Source: Candidatus Bathyarchaeota archaeon
GTDB lineage: Archaea > Thermoproteota > Bathyarchaeia > Bathyarchaeales > Bathycorpusculaceae
Assembly: GCA_025058315.1 (NCBI GenBank)
Contig: JANXET010000001.1
Span: 1 to 64,000, forward strand
DNA: 64,000 nt
Direction: 5' to 3'
Shown here in pieces: positions 16,233 to 25,767 of this stretch. Made by a program: the position numbers and the translations under genes. Every line of letters starts with the position of its first letter. Positions within the stretch are counted from its first letter, which is position 1. The notes beneath the pieces were generated by a model. The model ran no database searches. It saw only the letters and a program-made list of their open reading frames with translations, and was not told where the DNA came from.

Positions 16233-17693
16233 TTAATAATCTAAATATTTCATAATTTCCCAGGGTGTTACATATAGGCAATATTGGTTCCAGTCATTTG
16301 TCTTATATTCTATGAATGCATCAAATATGTGACTTCCCAGGGTTCGATGGATGACTTCATCGCTTTTCATTTCCTCTAGGGCGTCTTTTAGGGTTGTAGG
16401 AAGCTCCCGTATACCAAGTGCCTTCCGCCTCTCTGGGGGTATCTTGTAGACGTCTTCGTCCACAGGGTCTCCCGGGTCAATTTTCTTTTTAACTCCGTCA
16501 AGTCCAGCCATTAATAGGCAAGCGAAAGCCATGTAAGGATTGCATGATGGGTCTACTCCGCGATATTCAACCCGCTTCTGGTGAGCGAATTCTGGACCTT
16601 TATAGTAGACCGGTATACGTACGAGGGCGGATCTGTTTCTGCGAGACCACATAATATAGATTGGCGCTTCAAAGCCTGGAACCAGCCGCTTGTAGGAGTT
16701 AACCGTTGGGCAGCATATGGCGCTTAAGGCTCGCGCGTGGTCTAAAAGTCCGCCGATAAAGTATCTGCCAGTTTGGCTAAGCTCCGCATATTCATCATCT
16801 TCATCGTACATTGCGTTTTCTCCGTCCTTCCATATGGAGATATGCGTATGCATCCCGCTTGCGTTGTCGAGGTAGATGGGTTTCGGCATGAAAGTGGCGA
16901 TTAAACCATATTTTTTGGCGACGTTTTTCGCCACGAACTTATAGTATATCGCTTTATCAGCAGTTTCAACGATAGACCCATATTTGAAGTTTATTTCAAT
17001 TTGCCCTGCCGTCGCCACTTCATGGTGATGTTTTTCAATTTTAAAGCCAAAATAGTCCTCAAGAATTGAGGAAACCTCGTTTCGGTATTCTATGGTTGTG
17101 TCTTCAGGTGGGGGTCTGTAATAGGCCTCCTTCGGTCTGAGAACAAATTTCCCAGGAGTTATTTCTGGAGACTGAGGCACAACTCTCGGCGGACCCCAAG
17201 AATCGCCTTCTCCACCCTTTGGGCTCACCCAAAGATCCCAAACAAGTTTTGTCGGGTCTATAGATGAAAACAGAAAGTATTCAATTTCTGGAGCTACATA
17301 TGCCTCATAGCCCATTTCCTCAGCAGCTTTTACGGCCCTTTTTGCAACATACCCTCTCGAGCATACCTCTGAAGGGCCGCCGCCGTATGCCTCATACACG
17401 TCGCCTAAGATTATTGCGCTTTTCTGGTCTTCTCCCTCGGCCCACGGTATTATCGCCAACGTTTTAGGGTCCGGCATATAGGTCATGTCTGATTCGTCAA
17501 TGGATTTAAAGCCCCTAACTGAGGAGCCGTCAAAGCCTAAACCTGCCGTGAAAGCGTTGCCTTCCATGTATTCTCTTGCAGGCACAATCATGTCATGCAT
17601 CAACCCACGTATGTCGACGAACGTGGAGTGAATCCATCTTACCTTGTTTGCTTTTAACAGTTCTATGGCTTTTATAGCATCTTCATTTTCCAT
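16233..17693 (-). CDS. glnA: Glutamine synthetase, type I
   Basis: Joins ammonia to glutamate with ATP. 486 residues with the family landmarks: FDGSSVRGF, EIEYFLF (metal ligands), KHHHEVATAGQIEINF, GSGMHTHISI-type NASGMHTHISIWKDG, and NSYKRLVPGFEAPIY with RNRSALVRIP. The length is a little above the common ~440-470, with an insertion near 155-200 (proline- and glycine-rich). ATG 17693; a minus-strand TATA (ATTTATATATC, 17739-17749) sits about 50 bp upstream. First gene of an operon with two RAM-domain proteins, divergent from an Lrp regulator. Confidence 0.95.
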   Translation of the reverse strand: MENEDAIKAIELLKANKVRWIHSTFVDIRGLMHDMIVPAREYMEGNAFTAGLGFDGSSVRGFKSIDESDMTYMPDPKTLAIIPWAEGEDQKSAIILGDVYEAYGGGPSEVCSRGYVAKRAVKAAEEMGYEAYVAPEIEYFLFSSIDPTKLVWDLWVSPKGGEGDSWGPPRVVPQSPEITPGKFVLRPKEAYYRPPPEDTTIEYRNEVSSILEDYFGFKIEKHHHEVATAGQIEINFKYGSIVETADKAIYYKFVAKNVAKKYGLIATFMPKPIYLDNASGMHTHISIWKDGENAMYDEDDEYAELSQTGRYFIGGLLDHARALSAICCPTVNSYKRLVPGFEAPIYIMWSRRNRSALVRIPVYYKGPEFAHQKRVEYRGVDPSCNPYMAFACLLMAGLDGVKKKIDPGDPVDEDVYKIPPERRKALGIRELPTTLKDALEEMKSDEVIHRTLGSHIFDAFIEYKTNDWNQYCLYVTPWEIMKYLDY

Positions 17694-17738
17694 ACTCTCA
17701 CCATTTATTCAGCATTCCTTGCTTTTTATTTCACGAAG

Positions 17739-17780
17739 ATATATAAATCTTTTCTTTTTAAACAAAAATATTTATATATC
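17739..17780. promoter_or_regulatory. Divergent glnA / lrp promoter region
   Basis: Two back-to-back TATA boxes: ATTTATATATC on the minus strand (17739-17749) for glnA and ATTTATATATC on the plus strand (17770-17780) for the Lrp gene, identical 11-mers in opposite orientation about 20 bp apart. The arrangement makes one inverted repeat and lets a regulator bound between them affect both genes. Confidence 0.6.
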
Positions 17781-17798
17781 ATCGGGATAAATGAATAA

Positions 17799-18320
17799 AT
17801 GTTCAGCATAATCTATAACAGTTTAGGGAGAAAGAAGCATATGAAAGCCGTGAAAGAAAGGTTAGATGATATAGATCTGAGAATTATCAACCTGCTCCAG
17901 ATGGATTCTAGGCTTTCATATAACAAAATTGCGAGTAAGCTTGGAATATCTGTTGGAACAGCCTACAACCGCATCAAAAGTTTGGAGGAGAAGGGCATAT
18001 TGAAGGGCTACACAGTACTAATAGACATGGATAAGTTGGGTTATGATTTAACAGCACTTATACTAATCCAGGCGGAGGGAAAACACCTTTTGGACGTCGA
18101 AACTGAAATAGCAAAAATGAACAACGTTGTATCCGTCTACGATATAACTGGAGACTTTGACATAGCTGTAATTGCAAGATTCGAAGATAGGAACAGTCTG
18201 AACCAATTCATAAAAAGCCTCATCAGCTTGCCTCATGTAAAGAGAACAGTTACAAATGTAGTCCTAAATGTAGTCAAAGAAGACATTAGAATAAAAATTG
18301 TTCAGAATTCTAAAATTTAG
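17799..18320 (+). CDS. Lrp/AsnC-family transcriptional regulator
   Basis: About 160-173 residues: N-terminal winged helix-turn-helix (LDDIDLRIINLLQMDSRLSY, KLGISVGTAYNRIKSLEEKG) and a C-terminal RAM domain (LTALILIQAEGKHLLDVE, VYDITGDFDIAVIARFE). ATG 17799 is 24 bp from the TATA centre and would be leaderless; ATG 17841 has GGGAG 10 bp upstream and gives the usual Lrp N-terminus, so either may be used. It is divergent from glnA and the RAM-only genes, and likely regulates them and itself. The ligand is not visible. Confidence 0.88.
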   Translation: MFSIIYNSLGRKKHMKAVKERLDDIDLRIINLLQMDSRLSYNKIASKLGISVGTAYNRIKSLEEKGILKGYTVLIDMDKLGYDLTALILIQAEGKHLLDVETEIAKMNNVVSVYDITGDFDIAVIARFEDRNSLNQFIKSLISLPHVKRTVTNVVLNVVKEDIRIKIVQNSKI

Positions 18321-18540
18321 TCAAACTCGAAAGCAGTTCCCATGGAGAACGTTTTTGCGCGTTGGTCCGGAAAATCGCCCTAGAAGCAAATTAAAAGTTC
18401 AGCCTTAATGAATATCGTACACATCCTAAATTTAACATTGCCAAAATAAATCAACTTTAATTAAATTTAATTTGAGTAAAGTATAAATTCATGCTTGCTT
18501 AAGTAACATGGACGGATAATCCAACCATTGAGGTGGGCAT

Positions 18541-19692
18541 ATGGGAAAAACGTACATAATTTTAACCGTAACAGCGATTATTGCAATAGTAGCCATATCC
18601 ATGATTTTTACATACAAGCCTCAAAGCACTTTCACCGAAAACATTGAAAGTATACCTGAAACGCAAAGTTCCCAGCAGCATACCGCAATCCAGGAGACGC
18701 AAAGTGCTGAGGTGGGGGAGAGCGCTGGAACTCAAAGGGTGAACGCCTCTTACGAAAATAGAGTTCAAGGATTACTTTCCGTAGTAGATTGGCAAGGTGC
18801 AAATGTCACTCTTAAGCGTCCTGCCGAAACAGTTGTAAGTTTAAGTTCAGGGATGACTGAGCTTATATATGCTTTGGGATGTGGACATAAAATTATCGGC
18901 CGTGACTCATATTCTGATTATCCACCAGATGTTTTAGGGAAGCCTGTGGTAGCACCACACGCTTATAATCCTCCGCTAGAGAAAATACTGGAGTTGAAGC
19001 CGGATCTTCTAGTTTCTAACACCGTTCTCGTATACGATAATAATGAAACTCGGAAGATCCTAGAACACGCGGGAATAGCCGTTTACGTAGATGAAACAAG
19101 TAGTCCCAGAAGAGTTAAAGAATGCATAAGAAACATTGGAACATTGTTAGGTGCTGAGAAAAGAGCTCAAAAGCTTATTGAATTTATAGAATATTATGAG
19201 AAACTAATAGAAACTCGAATAACCAAATTGTCTGAAAGCGAGAAACCAAAAGTTTACTTTGAAATTTTCCGCGAATGGAATACCGCTGCAAAGGGAAGTA
19301 TTGCTCACGATCTTTTAGAATTTGTAGGGGCGATAAATATAGCGGCGAATCTTTCTACACCATATCCCATAGTTAATCCGGAATTCGTGATAGATAAAAA
19401 TCCTGACATAATAATTAGGATGAAGATGTCTTGGGATCTGGATTATCCGGAACTGTATCATAAACTTAGGACAAGACCAGAACTTCAAAGCGTAAACGCC
19501 GTCATAAATGACAAAATATTCCTATATGACCCTAACATAATGCAAGGCGTCAGATATCCTGTGGGGCTTCTTTATTGGGCGAAATGGCTTCATCCAAGAC
19601 TATTCTCTGACATAAACCCTGAAACTGTCCATGCTCAACTTGTCCAGGAATTCTTTGGGTTACAGCTTGAAAAGATCTATGCATACCCATAA
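18541..19692 (+). CDS. Membrane-anchored ABC-type substrate-binding protein (iron-siderophore/cobalamin class)
   Basis: 383 residues: an N-terminal hydrophobic anchor (about 5-24), a Gln/Ser/Glu-rich linker to ~70, then a periplasmic-binding-protein-2 domain (TVVSLSSGMTELIYALGCGH, ILELKPDLLVSNT, FLYDPNIMQGVRYPVGLLYW). Such proteins capture ferric chelates, haem or cobalamin for BtuCD-type importers. No permease or ATPase is adjacent, so the partner is elsewhere. ATG 18541 has GAGGTGGG about 6 bp upstream and a TATA (GTATAAATT, about 18480-18488). Confidence 0.82.
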   Translation: MGKTYIILTVTAIIAIVAISMIFTYKPQSTFTENIESIPETQSSQQHTAIQETQSAEVGESAGTQRVNASYENRVQGLLSVVDWQGANVTLKRPAETVVSLSSGMTELIYALGCGHKIIGRDSYSDYPPDVLGKPVVAPHAYNPPLEKILELKPDLLVSNTVLVYDNNETRKILEHAGIAVYVDETSSPRRVKECIRNIGTLLGAEKRAQKLIEFIEYYEKLIETRITKLSESEKPKVYFEIFREWNTAAKGSIAHDLLEFVGAINIAANLSTPYPIVNPEFVIDKNPDIIIRMKMSWDLDYPELYHKLRTRPELQSVNAVINDKIFLYDPNIMQGVRYPVGLLYWAKWLHPRLFSDINPETVHAQLVQEFFGLQLEKIYAYP

Positions 19693-19736
19693 ACCCGGTA
19701 AAAACTACTTTCAAAAAACCAGAGGAGGTTGATACT

Positions 19737-19985
19737 CTGCTTAAGTATGATCGGGACTATACAATGTCCCCAGCCTCGGTTCCATGTTTTAACTGGACAG
19801 ACGAAAATGGAAATACTGCACGTAAAACAGTAATAATTGCACCGATAAAGATAATATGGCATAAAGACTGCATTCAGATAAGTTGGGCATGCAGCAGAGG
19901 AGTATTTTGCAGAGACAAAAATTGCCGATACAGTCATGCCATACAAGAAAAAGAAGAAGATCTCACAGTGACATCAACCCTCTAG
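19737..19985 (+). CDS. Small protein with a CCCH-type zinc-finger motif, probable CTG start
   Basis: An 82-codon frame 44 bp after the binding-protein gene. GAGGAGG (19722-19728) lies 8 bp before an in-frame CTG (19737); the first ATG (19764) is too far from it, so CTG initiation is proposed. Near the C-terminus the sequence WACSRGVFCRDKNCRYSHA gives C-x5-C-x4-C-x3-H (residues 52, 58, 63, 67), the spacing of CCCH fingers known mainly as RNA-binding units in eukaryotes. The tail is acidic. Function is unknown; an RNA- or metal-binding role is inference. Confidence 0.6.
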   Translation: MLKYDRDYTMSPASVPCFNWTDENGNTARKTVIIAPIKIIWHKDCIQISWACSRGVFCRDKNCRYSHAIQEKEEDLTVTSTL

Positions 19986-20443
19986 AACCACTTTTCCAAT
20001 AGTTTGGATTAAGGGTCGCGTGATAGCAAAATCCATACATTGATGAAAGTCTTTCTACTTTCACTAGATACCAACATTAGAATCAAGCGAAACTCTGTAA
20101 GTTGAGAATGTATGGGTAACTTAATTCCTAAATAGCTTGCCGTTCCATAGCAACCGTTGACAATTCCGCAGGTGGCAGTATGAGTGAACTATATATCTTA
20201 TCCGATCTCAGAACTAAACGGCAGGGTTCCACCATTATTTCCCATAATTATTGCAAGGAAATGTCTACATCTGCGTGTTGCTACTGGGCAGTAACCGCGC
20301 GCTCATGGGAACTTCAATCAGCCACTTGCCATTAAAGAAACAAAAAGCGTGGAATAGAGGGGAGCTTTAAAAGCCTTAGGATTCAGCCCAGTGAAAAAGA
20401 GAATAAACCAGTGATTGCTTGACTTCCTTGACATTATCTAACA
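19986..20443. other. 458-bp spacer, one weak ORF
   Basis: No recognised gene. A 51-codon frame from ATG 20180 to TAA 20333-20335 follows AGGTGG (20170-20175), but the product (many Ser, Thr, Cys and Trp, no motif) does not look convincingly protein-like. GAAAGT/ACTTTC repeats near 20046-20063 can form a short hairpin that might act in termination. Confidence 0.35.
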
Positions 20444-21507
20444 TCAGGAAGGTTGTGTAATGTTTTGTGTGATATTTAGGTTTAGGACAACTTCCGCTAT
20501 ATCGCTTGCGTACTCTGCTGTCCGTCGTATGCTCTCCATTATCATTCTTATATTTGAAAAGTCTGCTTGCACAATTTCTGTTTGGATTTCTTTTATTGCA
20601 TCTTCCTCGAGCGACGCTATAATTTTTGCTTTTGAAACCACATCATCAGCTAAAGTGTAATCCTTCCTAAATAATGATTTGATTGAGTCATCGAATGCTT
20701 TTTTTGCGAAAACGCTTACTTCAGAGATTGTCTTGAAAACTTTTTCATTAGGCTTCTCTGTTAGACATAAGACATTCTCAGCGATTCTTGAAGCATGATC
20801 AGCTATTCTTTCCACAAACTTTACGATTACTCTGTAGCCTAGGCAGTCTCGCGGTTGGGAGAGGCCGATGCTCTTGAGGATTTTTCGTTTTGCACCGCTG
20901 CCTTCAACTGTCTTATTATGTAGAGACTGAAACGATCCACTTCATCATCTAAATTGATGACCTCTTGCGCCAGCTTCTTATTTAGGTTTTTTAGGGCGTG
21001 TATTGCATCCTCATGCATTGATGTAGCGATTAAGCACATGCGCCTTAAAGCATCTTCTACCGATAGTTCAGGATAGCTTACTAAAACCTGTAATTTAATT
21101 TCTTTTGGAGATTCCGATATAACTTCCGTGCCCACTAGCATTTTCCTTGCGAGTTCTTTTATTGCGTTTCTTTGTATAGCGTTTATATGCTCATCTTTTG
21201 TTTGTAATTTAATAATGTTATAGCCAACCAAATATGTGGATATGATTTTTCTTGCGATCCTGCCCATGTCGTCTTTGTTTGAAAAGGTTATTGTTGCCTC
21301 CGCAGATTGAGTTGAGGGTTAAGCGAGTTCTTTGGGAGTTAGAATCAGCGAGTTGTTTTGTTGAGAAACTATTATTTGGTTTCCGGCTTTCAGACCCAGC
21401 GAAGTTACCCACTTTTTTGGAAGCGAAATCGTGTACGTGGCTCTTCCCGTAAACTGAATCTTTCGTATCTCCTCGTGTGTTCGAGTTGACACATGCATCA
21501 TAGTCAA
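20444..21507 (-). pseudogene. AbrB-PhoU phosphate regulator, broken by one stop and one frameshift
   Basis: Archaeal PhoU with an N-terminal SpoVT/AbrB domain, ~350 codons. The AbrB part (KIQFTGRATYTISLPKKWV) ends at an in-frame TAA at 21319-21321; the same frame continues after it through the first PhoU domain. A second break lies in the five-T run at 20881-20885: adding one A on the coding strand joins ...QLKAAVQNE to KILKSIGLSQPRDCLGYRV and the second PhoU domain (FVERIADHASRIAENVLCL). With two lesions it is probably inactive unless one is a sequence error. It is divergent from pstS, the usual place for a pst regulator. Confidence 0.85.
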
Positions 21508-21535
21508 TTTTTATCTATATTGATTACTCGGATAA

Positions 21536-21615
21536 CGTTTATAGATTTTGCGTTTTATATAAATATAACGTATAAATTAGATAGAGTATAAATTAGATAG
21601 ATAATCAGAAGGAGG
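21536..21615. promoter_or_regulatory. Divergent AbrB-PhoU / pst promoter
   Basis: For pstS a TATA (TTTTATATAAATATA, 21553-21567) precedes ATG 21625, which has GGAGG at 21611-21615. For the leftward gene CTATAAAC (minus, about 21537-21544) lies ~35 bp from ATG 21507. The tandem 16-bp duplication sits just downstream of the pstS TATA. Confidence 0.6.
21570..21601 (+). repeat. Exact 16-bp tandem duplication in the pst promoter
   Basis: GTATAAATTAGATAGA occurs twice without a gap (21570-21585 and 21586-21601). Each copy carries a TATA-like TATAAATTAG. Position, around the predicted start site and before the ribosome-binding site, fits an operator or doubled start element. Confidence 0.85.
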
Positions 21616-21624
21616 TTGGAGAAT

Positions 21625-22602
21625 ATGGTTAGAAAAGCTAACAAAGGCCTTTCCAAGTTAGTGGCGATAGCAGGCATGGTTTCGCTTCTAATAATTGGCT
21701 TAGTAGTAGGATACTATATAAACGCAATTACCCAACAAAAAAGTAACACAAACTATCCACAAGAATTTGGAGAAGACATTGCGTGGCGGACTTCAAGCAT
21801 AACACTCTCCGGGTCCACTACGGTTCTGCCAATAGCCAACGCATGCGCAGTTGCATTTATGAACAAGCATCCCGGCATTACCATAACCGTTCAAGGCGGA
21901 GGATCCGGTGTCGGTTATAGTAACGTGATAGATGGTGTGGTGGATTTAGGTATGGCTTCAAGGGAACCGAAAACGAGCGAAATAGATGGAGCGAAAAGTA
22001 AAGGAGTTGATCTGTGGCTTCATCCAATAGCTTTGGATGCAGTGTGTGTGGTTGTCCATCCCTCAGTAGCGAATTCCAGTTATCCGCTAAGTCTTACCCT
22101 CCAAGAGGTCGGCAAAATCTTTGCCGGAATATATAAATACTGGGATGAAGTGAAACCCGGGCTACCTCATAAAGAGATAGTCGTAGTTGTCAGAGAACCT
22201 GGTTCCGGCACAAGAGGCACATTCGAAGAGTACACTATGCATCCTTGGAAATACAACGTGACGGCTCGTGCAAGTGTACAACCAAGCAATCCAGCCGTGA
22301 AAAATAAGGTTGAAACTACCCCGTACTCAATAGGATACATTGGTTTTAGCTTTATAAGCGAAAAGATGCACGTAGTAGCCTTGGCCAAGGAAGCTGGAAA
22401 ACCCCACGTTTACCCCACAGTAAATTCGATAGCGAAGGGAGAATATCCAATTTCACGGTACATGTACTTGGTGACTAATGGTCAACCTAAAAGTGGATCG
22501 CTTGCTGATAGGTTCATAGACTTCGTTAGAAGCAAGGAAGGCCAACAAATAGTGGAAGCTAATGGATTCTTGAAGTTGCCATATGTCTACCCTACATCTT
22601 AA
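21625..22602 (+). CDS. pstS: Phosphate ABC transporter, substrate-binding protein
   Basis: About 325 residues. An N-terminal membrane segment (LVAIAGMVSLLIIGLVVGYY) anchors it outside the cell; no lipobox cysteine is seen. The binding domain has the PstS signatures GSTTVLPIANACA, VQGGGSGVGYSNVIDGVVDLGMASR and VREPGSGTRGTFEEY. ATG 21625 is preferred over TTG 21616, because GGAGG (21611-21615) touches the latter. First gene of pstSCAB-phoU. Confidence 0.93.
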   Translation: MVRKANKGLSKLVAIAGMVSLLIIGLVVGYYINAITQQKSNTNYPQEFGEDIAWRTSSITLSGSTTVLPIANACAVAFMNKHPGITITVQGGGSGVGYSNVIDGVVDLGMASREPKTSEIDGAKSKGVDLWLHPIALDAVCVVVHPSVANSSYPLSLTLQEVGKIFAGIYKYWDEVKPGLPHKEIVVVVREPGSGTRGTFEEYTMHPWKYNVTARASVQPSNPAVKNKVETTPYSIGYIGFSFISEKMHVVALAKEAGKPHVYPTVNSIAKGEYPISRYMYLVTNGQPKSGSLADRFIDFVRSKEGQQIVEANGFLKLPYVYPTS

Positions 22603-22622
22603 AGTATAGAAAGGGAAAATCC

Positions 22623-23534
22623 ATGAGTCATAACAAATGTGCATCACCCAATTTTTTGAAATCTTTTGATAAACCTGTAGAGAAGTTGATGTTCCTGTGC
22701 GCCCTATCCTCAATAGTTTTTCTTTTCCTGATGCTTCTGTTTATAACAAGAGAGGGAATGCAAGCCCTTTTTACGTTTGGAGCAGATTTTATAATTGGAC
22801 CAGTTTGGGAAACGAACTCGAATCTTTATGGGGCTCTTCCACTAATATATGGCTCTCTTATGGTTGTAGCTGTGGCCCTTGCTGTGGCTGTTCCAATTGG
22901 AGTTGCCACGGCGATGTTCGTAGAGGAGGTTTTGCCCTTTTCAATTAGAGATCTCGTGAAATCTCTGATCGAGCTTCTGGCATCTATTCCCTCAATAATA
23001 TACGGGTTCATTGGTGTACTTTTTCTTGCTCCACAAATAGCCTCTCTGTTCGGGCTTTCATCCGGAACTGTAGCGTTAACAGCATCGCTTGTGCTTGCGA
23101 TAATGACTATTCCAACAATTGTCAGTGTTTCAGGAGAAACCATAGCTGCCGTTCCAAAAGAGTATAAAGAGGCTGCTTTAGCGCTTGGAGCAACAAAATG
23201 GCAAACGTTAAAGAACGTAGTTGTTCCAACAGCAAAATCTGGGATCCTTGCAAGCGTCATGCTGGGCTTTGGAAGGGCAATTGGCGAAACAGTAGCGGTA
23301 CTTATGGTGGCCGGCAATGTGGCGGTAATTCCCACACCTCCTTGGAACATTTTATCGCCAGTATACACGCTCACAGCCGCCATAGCCATGCAGATGGGTG
23401 AGGCTGCAGTCGGTACTCTCGAGTACAGCGCCCTCTTCGGCTTAGGCTTAATATTGTTCATTATAACTCTTGTCGTGAATTCATTGGCGGACATAATTGC
23501 CAAAAAGGGAATTAAAGGAGAGAAAGGCTTATGA
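22623..23534 (+). CDS. pstC: Phosphate ABC transporter permease
   Basis: 303 residues with six membrane segments and the EAA coupling loop typical of ABC permeases ([22 protein letters not shown] near 180-200). It pairs with PstA to form the phosphate channel. The N-terminal cytoplasmic stretch of ~25 residues is usual for PstC. It begins 20 bp after pstS and overlaps pstA by four bases. Confidence 0.93.
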   Translation: MSHNKCASPNFLKSFDKPVEKLMFLCALSSIVFLFLMLLFITREGMQALFTFGADFIIGPVWETNSNLYGALPLIYGSLMVVAVALAVAVPIGVATAMFVEEVLPFSIRDLVKSLIELLASIPSIIYGFIGVLFLAPQIASLFGLSSGTVALTASLVLAIMTIPTIVSVSGETIAAVPKEYKEAALALGATKWQTLKNVVVPTAKSGILASVMLGFGRAIGETVAVLMVAGNVAVIPTPPWNILSPVYTLTAAIAMQMGEAAVGTLEYSALFGLGLILFIITLVVNSLADIIAKKGIKGEKGL

Positions 23535-24367
23535 TGAGAAGCAGAAGTTGGGAGAAAGTGTTCTTCACAATTTTAGGAGCACCGGCCGCCATTTGCCTCA
23601 CAGTTTTCTTCTGGATAACGTCCGTCCTTCTAACCGGAATTGGCACGATTAGACTGAATCTTCTAACCACAAGTGCACTTCAAGGCGGGCTCTTCGAGAT
23701 GATAGTGGGAACAGCCTACTTATTGCTGGGGGCAGCGGGAGTTGCAGGGCCTGTCGGGGTTTTTGCAGCTATACATCTCACAGAATATGCTCGACATGGA
23801 AGGTTAATTCGTGTTATAGATCAAGCTATCAACAATTTAGCTGGAATGCCATCCATACTTATAGGATTATTTGGATATGCCTTCTTCTGCAGACAGCTTG
23901 GGCTGGGGATTTCTCTTGCTTCCGGATGGCTGACCTTGGCGTTAATGATGCTTCCAATAGTAATAAGGGGAACTGAAGAGGCGATCAAAATGGTGCCATA
24001 CAATTTTAAAGAGGCAGCCTTAGCTCTTGGCGCCTCTAAATGGGAAACCGTGAAATCAGTAACTGTTCCTTCCGCTGCCCCAGGGATAATCACCAGCATA
24101 TTATTGGGCATGGCAAGAGTTGCTGGAGAAACAGCAGCGATACTTTTCACATCATGTGTTCTAGTGACTAGGGGCTTGCCTAAATCGCCTTTTGAACCTG
24201 TTATGGCTTTAGCCTTCAACCTATTCGTGAAAATCGTCGCCTTAGGAGAATCTCCGGACAAGGTTTTCGGAATAGCTCTCATCCTCTTCTTGCTTGTTAT
24301 CTCTTTTGCATCAGTAGGCATAGCATTGAGAATTTACTATCGGAGGAAACAGCCATGGCTGAGGTAG
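23531..24367 (+). CDS. pstA: Phosphate ABC transporter permease
   Basis: 278 residues, six membrane segments, and EAA loop [22 protein letters not shown] matching that of PstC. Second half of the heterodimeric phosphate permease. ATG 23531 overlaps the pstC end and its own end overlaps pstB by 13 bases, so the three are translationally coupled. Confidence 0.93.
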   Translation: MMRSRSWEKVFFTILGAPAAICLTVFFWITSVLLTGIGTIRLNLLTTSALQGGLFEMIVGTAYLLLGAAGVAGPVGVFAAIHLTEYARHGRLIRVIDQAINNLAGMPSILIGLFGYAFFCRQLGLGISLASGWLTLALMMLPIVIRGTEEAIKMVPYNFKEAALALGASKWETVKSVTVPSAAPGIITSILLGMARVAGETAAILFTSCVLVTRGLPKSPFEPVMALAFNLFVKIVALGESPDKVFGIALILFLLVISFASVGIALRIYYRRKQPWLR

Positions 24368-25107
24368 ACATAAGGAAACTCAACGTGTGGTTTAAAGACA
24401 ATCATGTTCTGAAGGATCTAACCCTCACTATAGAAGAGAACGCTGTAACCGCCATAATGGGACCGTCTGGATGTGGAAAAAGCACCCTTCTAAGGGCAAT
24501 CAACCGAATGAACGAAACTATAGATGGATGCCGCACCACAGGCGAAATATATATTGATGGACAAAACATCTACAATGGAAATACAGACGTCTACGAGTTG
24601 AGAAGAAGAGTTGGAATGGTTTTTCAGAAGCCAAATCCTCTCCCGAAATCGATTTTTGAGAATGTCGCTTTCGGAGTAAAAATTCACAAATTGGCGGATG
24701 GGAAAAAGTTGAACGAAATTGTGGAAAGAAGTCTAAAAGAGGCAGTTCTATGGGATGAAGTTAAAGACAGATTACATGAAAGCGCCTTTAGCCTTTCCGG
24801 TGGCCAGCAGCAAAGACTTTGTATCGCAAGAGCCTTGGCAGTTAATCCGGAAATAATCCTTTTAGACGAGCCGTGCAGCGCATTAGACCCCATTGCCACT
24901 CAAAAAATAGAGACCTTAATGCGGAAGTTAGCGGAAAAATACACTGTGATAATAGTTACGCATAACGTGCAGCAAGCTGCAAGAGTTTCAGATTACGTCG
25001 CGTTCCTTTATCTGGGCAAACTTATAGAGTATGGCCCCACCAAGCAGGTTTTTGAAAGCCCTAAACATGAGCTTACAGAGAGGTACATAACCGGAGAATT
25101 TGGATAG
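24355..25107 (+). CDS. pstB: Phosphate ABC transporter ATPase
   Basis: 250 residues. Walker [10 protein letters not shown] (about 34-42), Q-loop [15 protein letters not shown] characteristic of PstB, signature [15 protein letters not shown], Walker [13 protein letters not shown] and H-loop VTHN. It powers import through PstCA. ATG 24355 lies inside the 3' end of pstA. Confidence 0.96.
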   Translation: MAEVDIRKLNVWFKDNHVLKDLTLTIEENAVTAIMGPSGCGKSTLLRAINRMNETIDGCRTTGEIYIDGQNIYNGNTDVYELRRRVGMVFQKPNPLPKSIFENVAFGVKIHKLADGKKLNEIVERSLKEAVLWDEVKDRLHESAFSLSGGQQQRLCIARALAVNPEIILLDEPCSALDPIATQKIETLMRKLAEKYTVIIVTHNVQQAARVSDYVAFLYLGKLIEYGPTKQVFESPKHELTERYITGEFG

Positions 25108-25117
25108 GTGAAAAAGT

Positions 25118-25765
25118 ATGAGCAGGATCATAGACGCGGGTCTTGAAGAATTGTCGGCAACTCTTAATAAGATGGGTGAGCTTGCGTATCGCGCCGTTTT
25201 AGCTGCCATAATGGAATGCATTGAAAACAGGCAAGCTTATAACGAGATTCGCGAAATGTCTAATGCTCTCGTCTCGATGGCGGACAATATTGAAGATAAA
25301 GCATTTGAGCTTATTGCAAGATTTCAACCGGTAGCCTCAGACCTTAGAACCATCAAGTCTTACATGAAAATCGCTTATGATTTTGCACGCTTTGGAAGAT
25401 ACGCCTTAGACATGTCCTATATAAATCAAAAATTTGGCGGAATAAGAAACTGCAACGCATGGATAGTCTTACACATCAAGGGGATGAGTGAAAAAACCTT
25501 AGAAATGATGAGTTTAAGCATAACCGCCCTTAGAAGCCACAACCCGCAACTTGCCGAAAAAGCAGCCCAGTCGGAAAAAGAAATTGATAAAATGTATTTT
25601 GACTTCCTCGACAAACTAGTCGAAAAAGCAGGCGCTGCAACAACAAAATGCATAATTTCCAATGTTTTAATAGTAAGATATCTTGAAAGGATAGCGGACC
25701 ATGCAACTTACATCTGTGAATCAATAATATACATTGCAACAGGACGAAGGGTTATTTTGAGGTGA
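25118..25765 (+). CDS. phoU: PhoU-family phosphate regulator
   Basis: 215 residues with two three-helix PhoU repeats; the second has the RYLERIADHATYICESIIYI motif with acidic metal-binding residues, the first NALVSMADNIEDKAFELIA. PhoU damps pst transport and signalling when phosphate is plentiful. It follows pstB by 10 bp. It is intact, unlike the divergent AbrB-PhoU gene, so it may have taken over the regulatory task here. Confidence 0.9.
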   Translation: MSRIIDAGLEELSATLNKMGELAYRAVLAAIMECIENRQAYNEIREMSNALVSMADNIEDKAFELIARFQPVASDLRTIKSYMKIAYDFARFGRYALDMSYINQKFGGIRNCNAWIVLHIKGMSEKTLEMMSLSITALRSHNPQLAEKAAQSEKEIDKMYFDFLDKLVEKAGAATTKCIISNVLIVRYLERIADHATYICESIIYIATGRRVILR

Positions 25766-25767
25766 AA

